Origin: Candidatus Saccharimonadia bacterium
GTDB lineage: Bacteria > Patescibacteriota > Saccharimonadia > Saccharimonadales > Saccharimonadaceae
Direction: 5' to 3'
DNA length: 33,126 nt
NCBI GenBank assembly: GCA_023257815.1
Contig: JALRBJ010000005.1
Span: 16,828-49,953 of the forward strand
Shown: positions 23,574 to 31,222 of the stretch, in pieces
How the letters are laid out: every line of letters begins with the position of its first letter
How positions within the stretch are numbered: the first letter of the stretch is position 1
Translations under genes and position numbers: made by a program
The notes under the pieces: model-generated
Database searches by the model: none
What the model was told of the DNA's origin: nothing
What the model saw: the letters and a program-made list of their open reading frames with translations, nothing else

Positions 23574-24065
23574 ATGAGTGAAACTCGCCGACGAAATCCG
23601 AATAGATTATTTGCACCACTTGCTGGTGCTACTGCGATTGCTGCAGGTGTTTTTGCGGTACAAAGCGCATTCGCTGATAAACCCGCTGATAAACCCTATG
23701 ATCGTGCTGAAGCTTTGGTTCACGCAAGCACAAGTGTTAGTGAAGAAATTGGTGATGCTGAGTCTGGCTGGGGTCACGGCGCTGCCGAAAGAGCTATTGA
23801 GAAAGCGGTGAGAAAAGCGGTAGAAGCTTCTTTAGATATAATGTCACCAGTGAGGACTGCTGATATTGATAAGCTTATCAAAGAGCTTCCAGTCTTTAAT
23901 CAAGCAAATGAGGCACTTGATATGGCTGGCTATGATGAAGTTGTGCCAGATGTTGGTGATCAACTTGAGCTTGCTGTAGAAGTTACCGTAGATTCGAATA
24001 TGGAAGATGTGTCATACGAAGTGACTGACGCTAAAATAATTGATCTTCCGAACAATCAAGAATAA
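23574..24065 (+). CDS. Exported protein of unknown function
   Basis: The 163-residue product has a basic N-terminus (RRRNPNR), a hydrophobic stretch (about 13-33) and an AFA-D cleavage site near residue 34-35, so it is probably secreted or lipid-free periplasmic. A short DKPADKP repeat follows, then a helical, acidic body (about 42-125) and a beta-rich end. There are no cysteines. I recognise no family. It is encoded opposite to, and exactly between, prmC and prfA, with only three bases between its stop and that of prfA. The promoter is strong and leaderless, suggesting steady expression. The real function cannot be inferred. Confidence 0.7.
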   Translation: MSETRRRNPNRLFAPLAGATAIAAGVFAVQSAFADKPADKPYDRAEALVHASTSVSEEIGDAESGWGHGAAERAIEKAVRKAVEASLDIMSPVRTADIDKLIKELPVFNQANEALDMAGYDEVVPDVGDQLELAVEVTVDSNMEDVSYEVTDAKIIDLPNNQE

Positions 24066-24068
24066 GAT

Positions 24069-25139
24069 TTATATATCTGTGTTCTGTGCTTTAAGTTCAC
24101 GCTCGTAGGCCTGAAGTTTTTCAATTAAATCGTCAATATCCCCGTTCATAGCAGCGGGGATGTTTGATCGTGAGTATCCAATCCGATGGTCGGTAATACG
24201 ATCTTGCGGGAAGTTATAAGTGCGGATTTTTTCTGACCGATCACCTGAGCCAATTAAACTACGACGTTCGCTGGCAAGTTTTGATTGTTCTTCGTCGATC
24301 TTTGCTTGCAGTAAACGTGAGCGAAGTACGCTCATGGCTTTATCTTTGTTCTTAATCTGCGATTTTTCGTCTTGGTTGGTTACGACAAGACCAGTTGGAA
24401 GGTGAGTAATACGCACCGCGCTATCTGTCGTGTTAACACTTTGGCCACCATGGCCACCGGCACGGTAGACATCAATCTTAAGATCATTGGCGTTAATTTG
24501 GATATCAGTTTCTTCAGCTTCGGGAAGTACCGCCACGGTAACAGTGCTGGTGTGAATACGACCCTGTGATTCGGTGGCAGGGATGCGCTGAACGCGGTGA
24601 ACACCAGACTCGAACTTAAGAAATGAGTAGGGCGCATCGCCTTTAATTTCGAACACAACTTCTTTGTAGCCACCAGCATCATTGGGGCTTTCGCTCATTT
24701 GTTCAGTTTTGAAGTTATGGGCTTCGCACCAACGTAGGTACATACGGTATAGCTCGGCTCCAAACAAGCTAGCCTCGTCACCACCGGCACCTGCGCGAAT
24801 CTCCACTATAACATTCTTTTCATCGTTGGGATCCTTGGGTGTAAGCATGATAAAGAGTCTATCTTCCAGCTCTGACAATTCGGATTCAAGTAGGGGCAGT
24901 TCTTCTTTGGCTAACTCTGCCAATTCATCGCCGCCGCCAGATAATTGCTTAGCTTCTGTGATTTGCTTCTCTAGCTGTATGCGGCGCATACCAGCTGCAA
25001 TTAGGTCATCAAGCTCACTCAAACGACGGTTCTTGCTTCCAAAGTTTGGATCGTTATACGCGTCGGGACGGGATAATACTTCTGTCAATTCAGATTTTTC
25101 TTTGGTAAGTTCGTCGATATCAAGACTAATTTTTGGCAT
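24069..25139 (-). CDS. prfA: Peptide chain release factor 1
   Basis: RF1 ends translation at UAA and UAG. The 356-residue product has the PAT stop-codon-recognition tripeptide at 187-189 in [14 protein letters not shown], which separates it from RF2 (SPF), the catalytic GGQ at 231-233 in [16 protein letters not shown], and an N-terminal helical domain. The PrmC target glutamine is Q233. RF2 is not in this window, yet several genes end in TGA, so RF2 must be elsewhere. A TATACT (25154-25149 on this strand) stands nine bases upstream of the ATG at 25139, again a leaderless arrangement. Confidence 0.97.
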   Translation of the reverse strand: MPKISLDIDELTKEKSELTEVLSRPDAYNDPNFGSKNRRLSELDDLIAAGMRRIQLEKQITEAKQLSGGGDELAELAKEELPLLESELSELEDRLFIMLTPKDPNDEKNVIVEIRAGAGGDEASLFGAELYRMYLRWCEAHNFKTEQMSESPNDAGGYKEVVFEIKGDAPYSFLKFESGVHRVQRIPATESQGRIHTSTVTVAVLPEAEETDIQINANDLKIDVYRAGGHGGQSVNTTDSAVRITHLPTGLVVTNQDEKSQIKNKDKAMSVLRSRLLQAKIDEEQSKLASERRSLIGSGDRSEKIRTYNFPQDRITDHRIGYSRSNIPAAMNGDIDDLIEKLQAYERELKAQNTDI

Positions 25140-25148
25140 TACTGAATA

Positions 25149-25177
25149 AGTATACTAAATGATCGGGTGAAATAACA
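25149..25177 (-). promoter_or_regulatory. Promoter of prfA
   Basis: On the minus strand, TGTTAT (25177-25172), a 17-base spacer and TATACT (25154-25149) lie just before the prfA ATG at 25139, leaving nine bases and no ribosome binding site. Confidence 0.55.
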
Positions 25178-25185
25178 GAGGTAGA

Positions 25186-25476
25186 TTATGATTTTGGTAG
25201 TGGTTTACGAGTCGCAAGCAGGATAATACCTACGACGATACCTGGCAGCCATGAAATAACAGACACGATACCCACAACCAAGAGAATAATGTTGATTATG
25301 ACACTTGCAGGATTGACGAAAGATCCATCAAATACGCCAGCATAGCTTAGGGCAAGGTGTAGGAGAGGCCGACCAATAAAAGTAATAATGAGTAGGACAG
25401 TGGGGACAATTAAGCAAATTAATCCCCAGATGAGTTTTTGCTGGTTGGCTTTCCTAATGGATGAAACGTCTGTCAT
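25186..25476 (-). CDS. Small membrane protein of unknown function
   Basis: The 96-residue product has two or three hydrophobic segments (about 17-36, 55-72 and 74-88) and a basic C-terminal tail (TRKPLPKS). There are no cysteines and no known motif. Its ATG lies 11 bases behind an extended -10 (TGG-TATGAT), so the leader would be about five bases. It is upstream of prfA on the same strand, 46 bases away, but prfA has its own promoter. Conserved small membrane proteins of this kind are frequent in CPR genomes; the function is not known. Confidence 0.6.
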   Translation of the reverse strand: MTDVSSIRKANQQKLIWGLICLIVPTVLLIITFIGRPLLHLALSYAGVFDGSFVNPASVIINIILLVVGIVSVISWLPGIVVGIILLATRKPLPKS

Positions 25477-25487
25477 ATTCTATACGT

Positions 25488-25496
25488 ATCATACCA
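25488..25496 (-). promoter_or_regulatory. Extended -10 promoter of the small membrane protein gene
   Basis: On the minus strand TGG-TATGAT (25496-25488) lies 11 bases before the ATG at 25476. Confidence 0.45.
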
Positions 25497-25508
25497 TGAG
25501 GGGCCAAA

Positions 25509-25541
25509 CTAAAAGCCGATGGTTTGAACATCGGCTTTTAG
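25509..25541 (-). terminator. Rho-independent terminator after rpmE2
   Basis: CTAAAAGCCGATG (25509-25521) and CATCGGCTTTTAG (25529-25541) form a perfect 13-bp stem with a seven-base loop. On the minus strand the 3' arm carries TTTT, so it ends the L31 transcript. The symmetric A/T runs allow activity on both strands. Confidence 0.85.
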
Positions 25542-25568
25542 CTCTTTGTGGCTTAAAGTAGGGCGTTA

Positions 25569-25895
25569 TTACTCTGCTTGAGTCGTCTTTTTCGCCTTAG
25601 AAGCGGCTTTTTTCTTCGCCTTGTTCGCGAGTTCGATCTTGCGAGCTTCGGCGGCTGCAAATTTAGCTTTGAAGCGATCAACACGGCCTTCGGTGTCGAT
25701 AATTTTTTCCTCACCAGTAAAGAATGGGTGAGATGCGCTACTAATGTGCACCTTAACGAGGGGGTATTCGTTGCCGTCTTCCCACTTGATGGTGTCGTTA
25801 GTTTGCGCAGTGCTTTGCGTTAGAAACGCGAAACCCGCCACATCGTCGCTAAATACGACTGGGCGATAATTGGTTGGGTGAATACTGCTTTTCAT
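25569..25895 (-). CDS. rpmE2: 50S ribosomal protein L31 type B
   Basis: The product, 108 residues from the ATG at 25895, starts [18 protein letters not shown], the bL31 signature, and has the [20 protein letters not shown] block (about 56-75). It has no zinc-binding cysteines, so it is type B, which does not depend on zinc. A lysine/alanine-rich tail of about 30 residues extends beyond the usual end. The ATG at 25895 is chosen since a perfect promoter lies upstream, its -10 ending nine bases before it; an in-frame ATG at 25922 falls inside that promoter. With the cysteine-free NrdR-like protein it hints at low zinc demand. Confidence 0.93.
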   Translation of the reverse strand: MKSSIHPTNYRPVVFSDDVAGFAFLTQSTAQTNDTIKWEDGNEYPLVKVHISSASHPFFTGEEKIIDTEGRVDRFKAKFAAAEARKIELANKAKKKAASKAKKTTQAE

Positions 25896-25904
25896 ATCTT
25901 GGTG

Positions 25905-25933
25905 ATTATAGCGGTTTTTCACTGCTGTGTCAA
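25905..25933 (-). promoter_or_regulatory. Perfect consensus promoter of rpmE2
   Basis: On the minus strand TTGACA (25933-25928), 17 bases and TATAAT (25910-25905) match the sigma-70 consensus at every position. The ATG follows nine bases after the -10, so the mRNA is leaderless or nearly so. This is the strongest promoter seen in the window. Confidence 0.85.
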
Positions 25934-25950
25934 AGGGTAGCTAACACTGG

Positions 25951-25979
25951 TTTCATAATAGGAGCATAAGTAGTATTAT
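25951..25979 (+). promoter_or_regulatory. Candidate promoter of the prepilin-leader gene
   Basis: TTTCAT (25951-25956), 17 bases and TATTAT (25974-25979) end eight bases before the ATG at 25988. The elements are weaker than in the other promoters. Confidence 0.4.
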
Positions 25980-25987
25980 TTATACAT

Positions 25988-27919
25988 ATGCGTCTAGTTG
26001 GGATGGGGAATACTGCTAAAAAAGGCTTTGCACTGCCTACTGTTTTAATTGCCTCGGTCGTTATGATGATCGTGCTACTCGCTTCGTTGCAAGCGACTTC
26101 GTCTGCAAGTGCTAGTATCCGTGGGCAGTATAATCAACGATTGCTTGACTTAGCTACAGAGGCAGGCTTGAATTATGCAAAATACTGCTTGAGTCAAAAA
26201 CAGAATCCAACTTGGACGGCATTAAAGCCCAATACGGATTGTGATGGTAACCAACTAGTAAGTTGTGATAACAGTTCAACAAATGCTAGCTGCTGGGTGC
26301 TGTACTCAGGACAATACAAAACAACGTTTCAGGTAGATCCACCTGTTACTAGTGGTCAGAAGGTGACGGTTAACGTAAAAGGTACGATGTATTCTACTCG
26401 AACGAGTAATTCAGACATCGTTACCACCCGAACCTCCAACAGAACACTTGATATTACGCAAACACGAGATCTTGTTGGCGAGCGCGCAACCAAACGCTTT
26501 TGGTATGTTGGAAGATCAGGAAGCGTTAAGTTGGATTTTGGTACATCGGGTATTGTAACAACACCACCTCAAACTGTGAATGCATCTGGCCCTGGGTTTG
26601 GTGAAGGTATGACGGTGATTACGGATACCTCTGGTAATCTGTTATTTACGTCAAGTGGTCTGCGTGCGTACGATAAAAATAATCTTGTGATGCCAGGCAG
26701 TGCTACTACTCTTGGACCACCAAATGATGCGTACGATGCAGCTGAGGGGATCGGTGCGCTTGGTGCTTCTGGCTCAACATCCCAAGGTGTAATAGCCTTT
26801 CCTATAAACGGCAATGGAAGGTACATGATTATTACCAATAGTGCTGGTAGCGATACGGCTGGTCCTAAGCATTTAGGGGGATATGGCATATTAACAAAAT
26901 CAATCGTTAATATGAATCTAACAGGTTCAAACGGCAGTATTGGGGATATTGAGCCTGGTTCAATTCACCAAATTCAAAGAAGCGAATTAGTGAACCAGTC
27001 AGGCTCACTGATGGTTGAAGAGGATCCGAATGGTTCAGCCTACGATAACTACACCGGACAGTATATGACCGCAGCACCTGAAGCCAACGGTAAGGGGTAT
27101 TGGATTGTATTTGGCACACCTGGGCGAGGTTGGTTTTATGCGGTTCTATTTAACAATGCAGGTGAGATTGATCATGTTGTACGATCGGCTACTCCAAGCG
27201 GAGTGATGCCAGCTTGTAGATTGAGCGGCGATAGCTTTATAGCAGCGTATGGCACAATGCACTTTAATGATGACTATAACAAATTAGTACTAGCGAGTGG
27301 TACGTATGCCTGTTCGTCGTCTACAGCTACAGGTGACAAACTGCCAAGCACTTATCCGGCAGCCACAGCCTACAATGCAGGGCATATGTATCTGCGAAGC
27401 TTTGATAACGCAACGGGAGTATTTGGTAATGTTTATAATTCACTGGGTAGTCAGCAGTGGTATGGGGGATATAGTTGTGCTGTATCCGGGCAGCGTAATG
27501 CTGCATATTCAGCAGATTTTTCGCCTAACGGTGATTACGTGTATATGTCGACGATTTACCCGGGTAAGCTGTATAGGTATAGGATAACTGGTAGTGATCT
27601 TACATCAGGGGCTACAACCATTGGGGCGACATTACAATATGTTGGTGATACTGATGATCGTGGCTCGTCTGCTACCACGAACGGAGGGCAGGTACGTCGG
27701 GCACCGAATGGTAGGATGTACACTGCACAGCAAAGTGGCGCGGCAATTGGTGTTCATACGGCACCAGATAGTTCGGCAGCAGCAGCCTACTCTAGTACTT
27801 GTGGTACGAGCGCTTCCAACTACAACAGGAATGGTCTAACACTTAGTGGTAGCATTCAGAGTGGTCTTGGTTTGCCAGATTACTCAACTCAATACATTCC
27901 ACGTATTTTACAGTACTAG
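25988..27919 (+). CDS. Large surface protein with type IV prepilin leader and propeller-like body
   Basis: The 643-residue product starts with a class III (prepilin) signal: a basic tip ending KKG, then F14 and a hydrophobic helix FALPTVLIASVVMMIVLLAS (14-33). A prepilin peptidase would cut after G13. The usual Glu5 is replaced (ALPT), as in some PilX-like minor pilins. After a short pilin-like part with cysteine pairs (C67, C85, C94, C103) comes a long region (about 170-640) with GEGMTVITDTSGNLLFTSSG and YDKNNLVMPGS, which resembles beta-propeller repeats of large Bacteroidetes surface proteins. It could be an adhesin carried at a pilus tip, like PilY1 in concept. No pilus assembly genes are in this window. 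Confidence 0.75.
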   Translation: MRLVGMGNTAKKGFALPTVLIASVVMMIVLLASLQATSSASASIRGQYNQRLLDLATEAGLNYAKYCLSQKQNPTWTALKPNTDCDGNQLVSCDNSSTNASCWVLYSGQYKTTFQVDPPVTSGQKVTVNVKGTMYSTRTSNSDIVTTRTSNRTLDITQTRDLVGERATKRFWYVGRSGSVKLDFGTSGIVTTPPQTVNASGPGFGEGMTVITDTSGNLLFTSSGLRAYDKNNLVMPGSATTLGPPNDAYDAAEGIGALGASGSTSQGVIAFPINGNGRYMIITNSAGSDTAGPKHLGGYGILTKSIVNMNLTGSNGSIGDIEPGSIHQIQRSELVNQSGSLMVEEDPNGSAYDNYTGQYMTAAPEANGKGYWIVFGTPGRGWFYAVLFNNAGEIDHVVRSATPSGVMPACRLSGDSFIAAYGTMHFNDDYNKLVLASGTYACSSSTATGDKLPSTYPAATAYNAGHMYLRSFDNATGVFGNVYNSLGSQQWYGGYSCAVSGQRNAAYSADFSPNGDYVYMSTIYPGKLYRYRITGSDLTSGATTIGATLQYVGDTDDRGSSATTNGGQVRRAPNGRMYTAQQSGAAIGVHTAPDSSAAAAYSSTCGTSASNYNRNGLTLSGSIQSGLGLPDYSTQYIPRILQY

Positions 27920-27922
27920 TAT

Positions 27923-27952
27923 TCGACAAATTCCTCTATTGCATGGTATAAT
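27923..27952 (+). promoter_or_regulatory. Promoter of the rpsB-tsf operon
   Basis: TCGACA (27923-27928), an 18-base spacer and an extended -10 TGG-TATAAT (27944-27952) precede rpsB. The leader is about 80 bases, long for this genome. Confidence 0.7.
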
Positions 27953-27979
27953 AGCTAAGTAATACATTTTAACGAAACA

Positions 27980-28023
27980 ACATTCGTCGAATATCCTCCC
28001 GAATAATCGAGGCTGACGAATGT
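27980..28023 (+). promoter_or_regulatory. Structured leader (hairpin) of rpsB
   Basis: ACATTCGTC (27980-27988) and GACGAATGT (28015-28023) form a perfect 9-bp stem; an inner stem CCTC/GAGG (27995-27998, 28009-28012) closes a ten-base loop, with a 6/2 internal loop between. It stands between the promoter and the ribosome binding site (AAGGGAGAAGGA, 28025-28036). S2 genes in other bacteria are autoregulated through leader RNA, so this may be the S2 binding site. There is no T-run, so it is not a terminator. Confidence 0.6.
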
Positions 28024-28040
28024 GAAGGGAGAAGGATATC

Positions 28041-28745
28041 ATGGCTATTGCTGTTGATATGAAGGCTCTACTGGAAGCCGGTGTGCATTTTGGCCACAAA
28101 ACCAGTCGTTGGCACCCTAAGATGGCGCCGTACATTCACTCAAAGCGTCAAGAAACGCATATTATTGACCTTGTAAAGACTGCTGAAGGTTTAGAACAAG
28201 CTTTGCCATTTCTTACAAAAGTGGCTACAAGTGGCAAAAAGGTACTTTTTGTAGGCACAAAAAAGCAGCATAAAGACATCGTAAAAGCTGCAGCTGAACA
28301 AATTGACCAGCCGTACGTTACCGAGCGTTGGATCGGTGGCATGCTTACAAATACGCAAACCGTAAGTAGTCAGATCAAAAAGCTACATGATCTTGAACGC
28401 CGAATGGCGAGCGGAGATCTTGAAAAGCGTTATAACAAGCTTGAAGTACAACGATTTCAGGAAGAAATTGATCTCCTTAACACCAAATACGGTGGTATTA
28501 AAAACCTAGGTGGTACCCCAGGGGCTATAGTTGTGGTTGACACCTTGGCTGATGCTGGTGCGATTCGTGAAGCGAAGAATCTGGGAGTTCCGGTAGTGGG
28601 TGTGGTTGACACCAACGCTGACCCTAGCTTGGTAGATTATGTTGTACCTGGGAATGATGATGCCATTAAAGGTACTGAGCTACTGCTTAGCTATTTTGTA
28701 GCGGCTGTTAAAGAAGGTTTGGGCGCAAAGAAAGAGGAGAAATAA
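28041..28745 (+). CDS. rpsB: 30S ribosomal protein S2
   Basis: The 234-residue product is a complete uS2: MKALLEAGVHFGHKTSRWHPKM (about 7-28), YIHSKRQETHIIDL (31-44), VLFVGTKKQ (68-76), WIGGMLTN (about 97-104), and VVGVVDTNADP (about 185-195). S2 binds the 30S neck and recruits S1. A strong AAGGGAGAAGGA site lies close to the ATG. tsf follows two bases after its stop, the conserved rpsB-tsf pair. Confidence 0.97.
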   Translation: MAIAVDMKALLEAGVHFGHKTSRWHPKMAPYIHSKRQETHIIDLVKTAEGLEQALPFLTKVATSGKKVLFVGTKKQHKDIVKAAAEQIDQPYVTERWIGGMLTNTQTVSSQIKKLHDLERRMASGDLEKRYNKLEVQRFQEEIDLLNTKYGGIKNLGGTPGAIVVVDTLADAGAIREAKNLGVPVVGVVDTNADPSLVDYVVPGNDDAIKGTELLLSYFVAAVKEGLGAKKEEK

Positions 28746-28747
28746 AG

Positions 28748-29344
28748 ATGGGCGTAACGATTGACGACATCAAAAAGCTGAAGGAATTAACGGGTGTTGG
28801 ATTGACTGACGCTAAAGCTGCTTTGGTTGAAGCGGATGGTGACTTTGATAAGGCACTTGAAGCAATGCGCAAAAAAGGTCTGACAAAAGCCGAGAAGAAG
28901 GGTGATCGTGAAACTCGTGAGGGTATTATCGATAGCTATGTCCATTCAGATCGAATTGGTGTAGTAATTGAGGTGAACTGCGAGACTGATTTTGTGGCAC
29001 GTCTTGATGAGTTTAAGGAACTTGCTCATCAACTTGCTATGCAGGTTGCAGCAATGAATCCGCAATACGTTTCGTTTAGCGATATTCCAACTGATGAATA
29101 TGAAGCCAAGAAGAAAGAACTGCTTGAAGGGGATTCACTGAAAAGCAAGCCAGCCGAAATGGCCGAGAAAATCGTTGAAGGTCAGCTTCAGAAACATTTT
29201 GGTGAGCAGGTGCTACTTGCTCAAGCGTATATACTTGATGACTCAATGACCGTTGAAGGTCGCATTAAGCAACAGATCGCTAAGAGCGGTGAAAATATTA
29301 CAGTTGGTCAATTCAAACGCATTGAACTTGGTGTAACTGAGTAG
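28748..29344 (+). CDS. tsf: Elongation factor Ts
   Basis: EF-Ts exchanges GDP for GTP on EF-Tu. The 198-residue product has the N-terminal UBA-like domain (IDDIKKLKELTGVGLTDAKAAL, about 5-26) and the core signature VEVNCETDFVAR (about 74-85, here reading VIEVNCETDFVA) followed by the single core domain. The short length fits the compact EF-Ts type with a reduced core found in small genomes and in Thermus. AAGAGGAG (28733-28740) inside rpsB supports the ATG at 28748. Confidence 0.96.
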   Translation: MGVTIDDIKKLKELTGVGLTDAKAALVEADGDFDKALEAMRKKGLTKAEKKGDRETREGIIDSYVHSDRIGVVIEVNCETDFVARLDEFKELAHQLAMQVAAMNPQYVSFSDIPTDEYEAKKKELLEGDSLKSKPAEMAEKIVEGQLQKHFGEQVLLAQAYILDDSMTVEGRIKQQIAKSGENITVGQFKRIELGVTE

Positions 29345-29365
29345 AAACTATTTTCCATTGTATGT

Positions 29366-29397
29366 AATACGATGCTTGATTTAAGAGCATCGTATTT
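29366..29397 (+). terminator. Terminator after tsf, probably bidirectional
   Basis: AATACGATGCT (29366-29376) and AGCATCGTATT (29386-29396) form a perfect 11-bp stem with a nine-base loop, followed by T. It separates tsf from the convergent minus-strand gene ending at 29400. The T-tract is short, so efficiency is uncertain. Confidence 0.7.
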
Positions 29398-29399
29398 GC

Positions 29400-30023
29400 T
29401 TATCGGCAGTTCGATGACCCTCTAGTTACAATACTGGTGAGCGACATCGTTGGATCGTTCTGAGATTCGGTTGCGACGTAATTGGGTTCAATGGCTATGA
29501 TAGATTGTTCGGGAATACCAGCTTTAAGTAGATCGGCTTTTAGGGCTTTTGCACGATTTTTTTCTAAATTGTAATCAGACCTTTGTTGATAGGTGGTTGC
29601 TACCGTAATACTGAGTGATTTATCTTTATGCTCGTTAAAAAATGCGCCGAGTTTTTTAATATAGCTTTGTGTCGTTGCTTTGGTTTTATCCAGGTATTGA
29701 ACACCGTCGGGTTGATAGTCAACGACATATATGTCAAATGCATCGGCTGATGATAGATTAGAATCAGCTTTTTCACCAGTAAGGCTAAAATAGTCGTTTG
29801 CCGTTAAGCAGGCGGGTCGGCTCAAATAATCAGCCGCTAGAATCGCCCAAGTTCCACCGCCAACTAGTAGTATGCATAAACCTATAAATATAAAAAGTTT
29901 CTTTTTTGATGAAGGTTGTTTTTCGGGTGTATATTCCAACGAAGATGCGAAGGCGGCCGCAAAACTATCATTAGGTTGATTTGGGCTGCTACTGGCTGGC
30001 GTTTGGTATGAGTTATTATCCAT
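29400..30023 (-). CDS. Membrane-anchored protein with OmpA-like tail
   Basis: The 207-residue product has a polar, proline/serine-rich cytoplasmic part (1-42), one membrane helix (about 43-64), and an outer domain. Its end, with SLSITVATTYQQRSDYNLEKNRAKAL (split by an internal loop) and LLKAGIPEQSI (about 168-178), has the pattern of OmpA-C-like peptidoglycan-binding folds, where an NxxxxxxRAxxLkxxLlxxGi stretch is typical. It may link the membrane to the wall. The call is only moderately sure. It follows the pilin-phosphatase gene by eight bases on the same strand, and is probably cotranscribed. The two cysteines (C72, C206) might pair. Confidence 0.5.
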   Translation of the reverse strand: MDNNSYQTPASSSPNQPNDSFAAAFASSLEYTPEKQPSSKKKLFIFIGLCILLVGGGTWAILAADYLSRPACLTANDYFSLTGEKADSNLSSADAFDIYVVDYQPDGVQYLDKTKATTQSYIKKLGAFFNEHKDKSLSITVATTYQQRSDYNLEKNRAKALKADLLKAGIPEQSIIAIEPNYVATESQNDPTMSLTSIVTRGSSNCR

Positions 30024-30031
30024 AGTGGTTA

Positions 30032-31150
30032 CTATGCCTGGAGCCTCTTTTTAATTTTTGCGACTGTATTACTACTAAGCCCCAAACCCTCAGTAAGATA
30101 CCCATCAATTGTTTTATATCTTTTACGTGCTTCGCGAAGACCGGCTAACATCCAATCTTCCTGAACCTCACCAGAACTGGCACTGCGCATGTATTCCGTC
30201 ATGATTTGGCTTTGGCTTGCCCCTGCAATATGCATAAGCATGGCAATTGCCCAGCCAGTACGATCTTTGCCAGCAACACAGTGGATTAGGACAGGTTTAT
30301 TAGTGTTTGCGATAATGGTAAGCGCCTGAGAGAAAGATTTCCGGTTGGCGGCATTATTTACAAAAGTTTTGTAATCAAGAGTTGGAGTAACAGGGAGGTT
30401 ACGTCGCGTTGTACCGGGTATCGACTTGTCGGAATCACCACCATCGCGAAGATCAATAATCGTGCCACCCTTCATGGCGGTTTGAAGTTTTTTGATATCG
30501 CTTGCTGTAGCTTTACTGAGCTGTGCCGAACGTAGTATCAGTCCACCTTTTACGGTGCCACTCCCTCCGATATCTCTAAAGTTTTTTACTCCAGCAAGAG
30601 TAAGTGTCACTAACTTATTCTCGGCATCAGTAGTGTCGTCTTTGGTTGAGGAGCTGCTACTGCACTTGCTGCAATCTTTGCTGCCACCTGGATTCATATC
30701 CTTTTGTTTGCTTATAGAAACTCGAGGTGCAGAGATGCTATTAAAGATACCACCAGGTACCAGGAACTGAAGCAGGGAATACATCAGTGCAAAAGCAATT
30801 AGTCCTATACACGTATTTGTGAGGATGCTTTTTGCTTTATTTAATTGATCTGCTTTGTCTTCGGCGGTACTCCACAGCACTGCGGCGTAGATAAAGCCTG
30901 CTACGGCCATCACGCCAACTCCAGCGGTGAGGATATTAATCATAATGAGTAGCAGTGACCAGATACCAGACTCTTGTGTATCTCCTGATTTCTTGCTATC
31001 ACATTGAATAATAGTGGTATCAACACTTGCACACTCTGCAGCATGAACGGGAGTGTGAAAAAGAACCAAAGTTAAAACGAGTGATACGGCTAAAATACTC
31101 AAGACCGACAATAACCTTGCCTTAGAATTTAGCAAAACACTGCTTAACAT
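30032..31150 (-). CDS. Fusion of a pilin-like two-helix membrane domain and a tyrosine/lipid phosphatase
   Basis: The 372-residue product joins two modules. Residues 1-38 are a signal peptide ending VHAA. Two membrane helices (about 63-92 and 107-132), with the loop WSTAEDKADQLNKAKSIL and the end FLVPGGIF, match the VirB2/TrbC-like pilin-type domain common in Saccharibacteria. A linker with CSKCSSSSS (140-178) leads to a phosphatase (about 178-372): NFRDIGG (190-196), DLRDGGD (233-239), and the P-loop HCVAGKDRTG (290-299) with nucleophile C291, D296 and R297. This is the IphP/MptpB/LipA type, which act on phosphotyrosine and phosphoinositides. With a cleaved signal and two helices the enzyme should face outward. 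Confidence 0.85.
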   Translation of the reverse strand: MLSSVLLNSKARLLSVLSILAVSLVLTLVLFHTPVHAAECASVDTTIIQCDSKKSGDTQESGIWSLLLIMINILTAGVGVMAVAGFIYAAVLWSTAEDKADQLNKAKSILTNTCIGLIAFALMYSLLQFLVPGGIFNSISAPRVSISKQKDMNPGGSKDCSKCSSSSSTKDDTTDAENKLVTLTLAGVKNFRDIGGSGTVKGGLILRSAQLSKATASDIKKLQTAMKGGTIIDLRDGGDSDKSIPGTTRRNLPVTPTLDYKTFVNNAANRKSFSQALTIIANTNKPVLIHCVAGKDRTGWAIAMLMHIAGASQSQIMTEYMRSASSGEVQEDWMLAGLREARKRYKTIDGYLTEGLGLSSNTVAKIKKRLQA

Positions 31151-31222
31151 AACCTTTATATCATAACGGGCGCTTGGTAAAAATAACAGAGTATTCTTAA
31201 TTGCATAAGCTACTAAGTCGTA

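Noticed and set aside
25896-25922. L31 start at 25922
   Set aside because: The in-frame ATG lies between the -35 and -10 boxes of the perfect consensus promoter, and the family start MKSSIHP begins at 25895.
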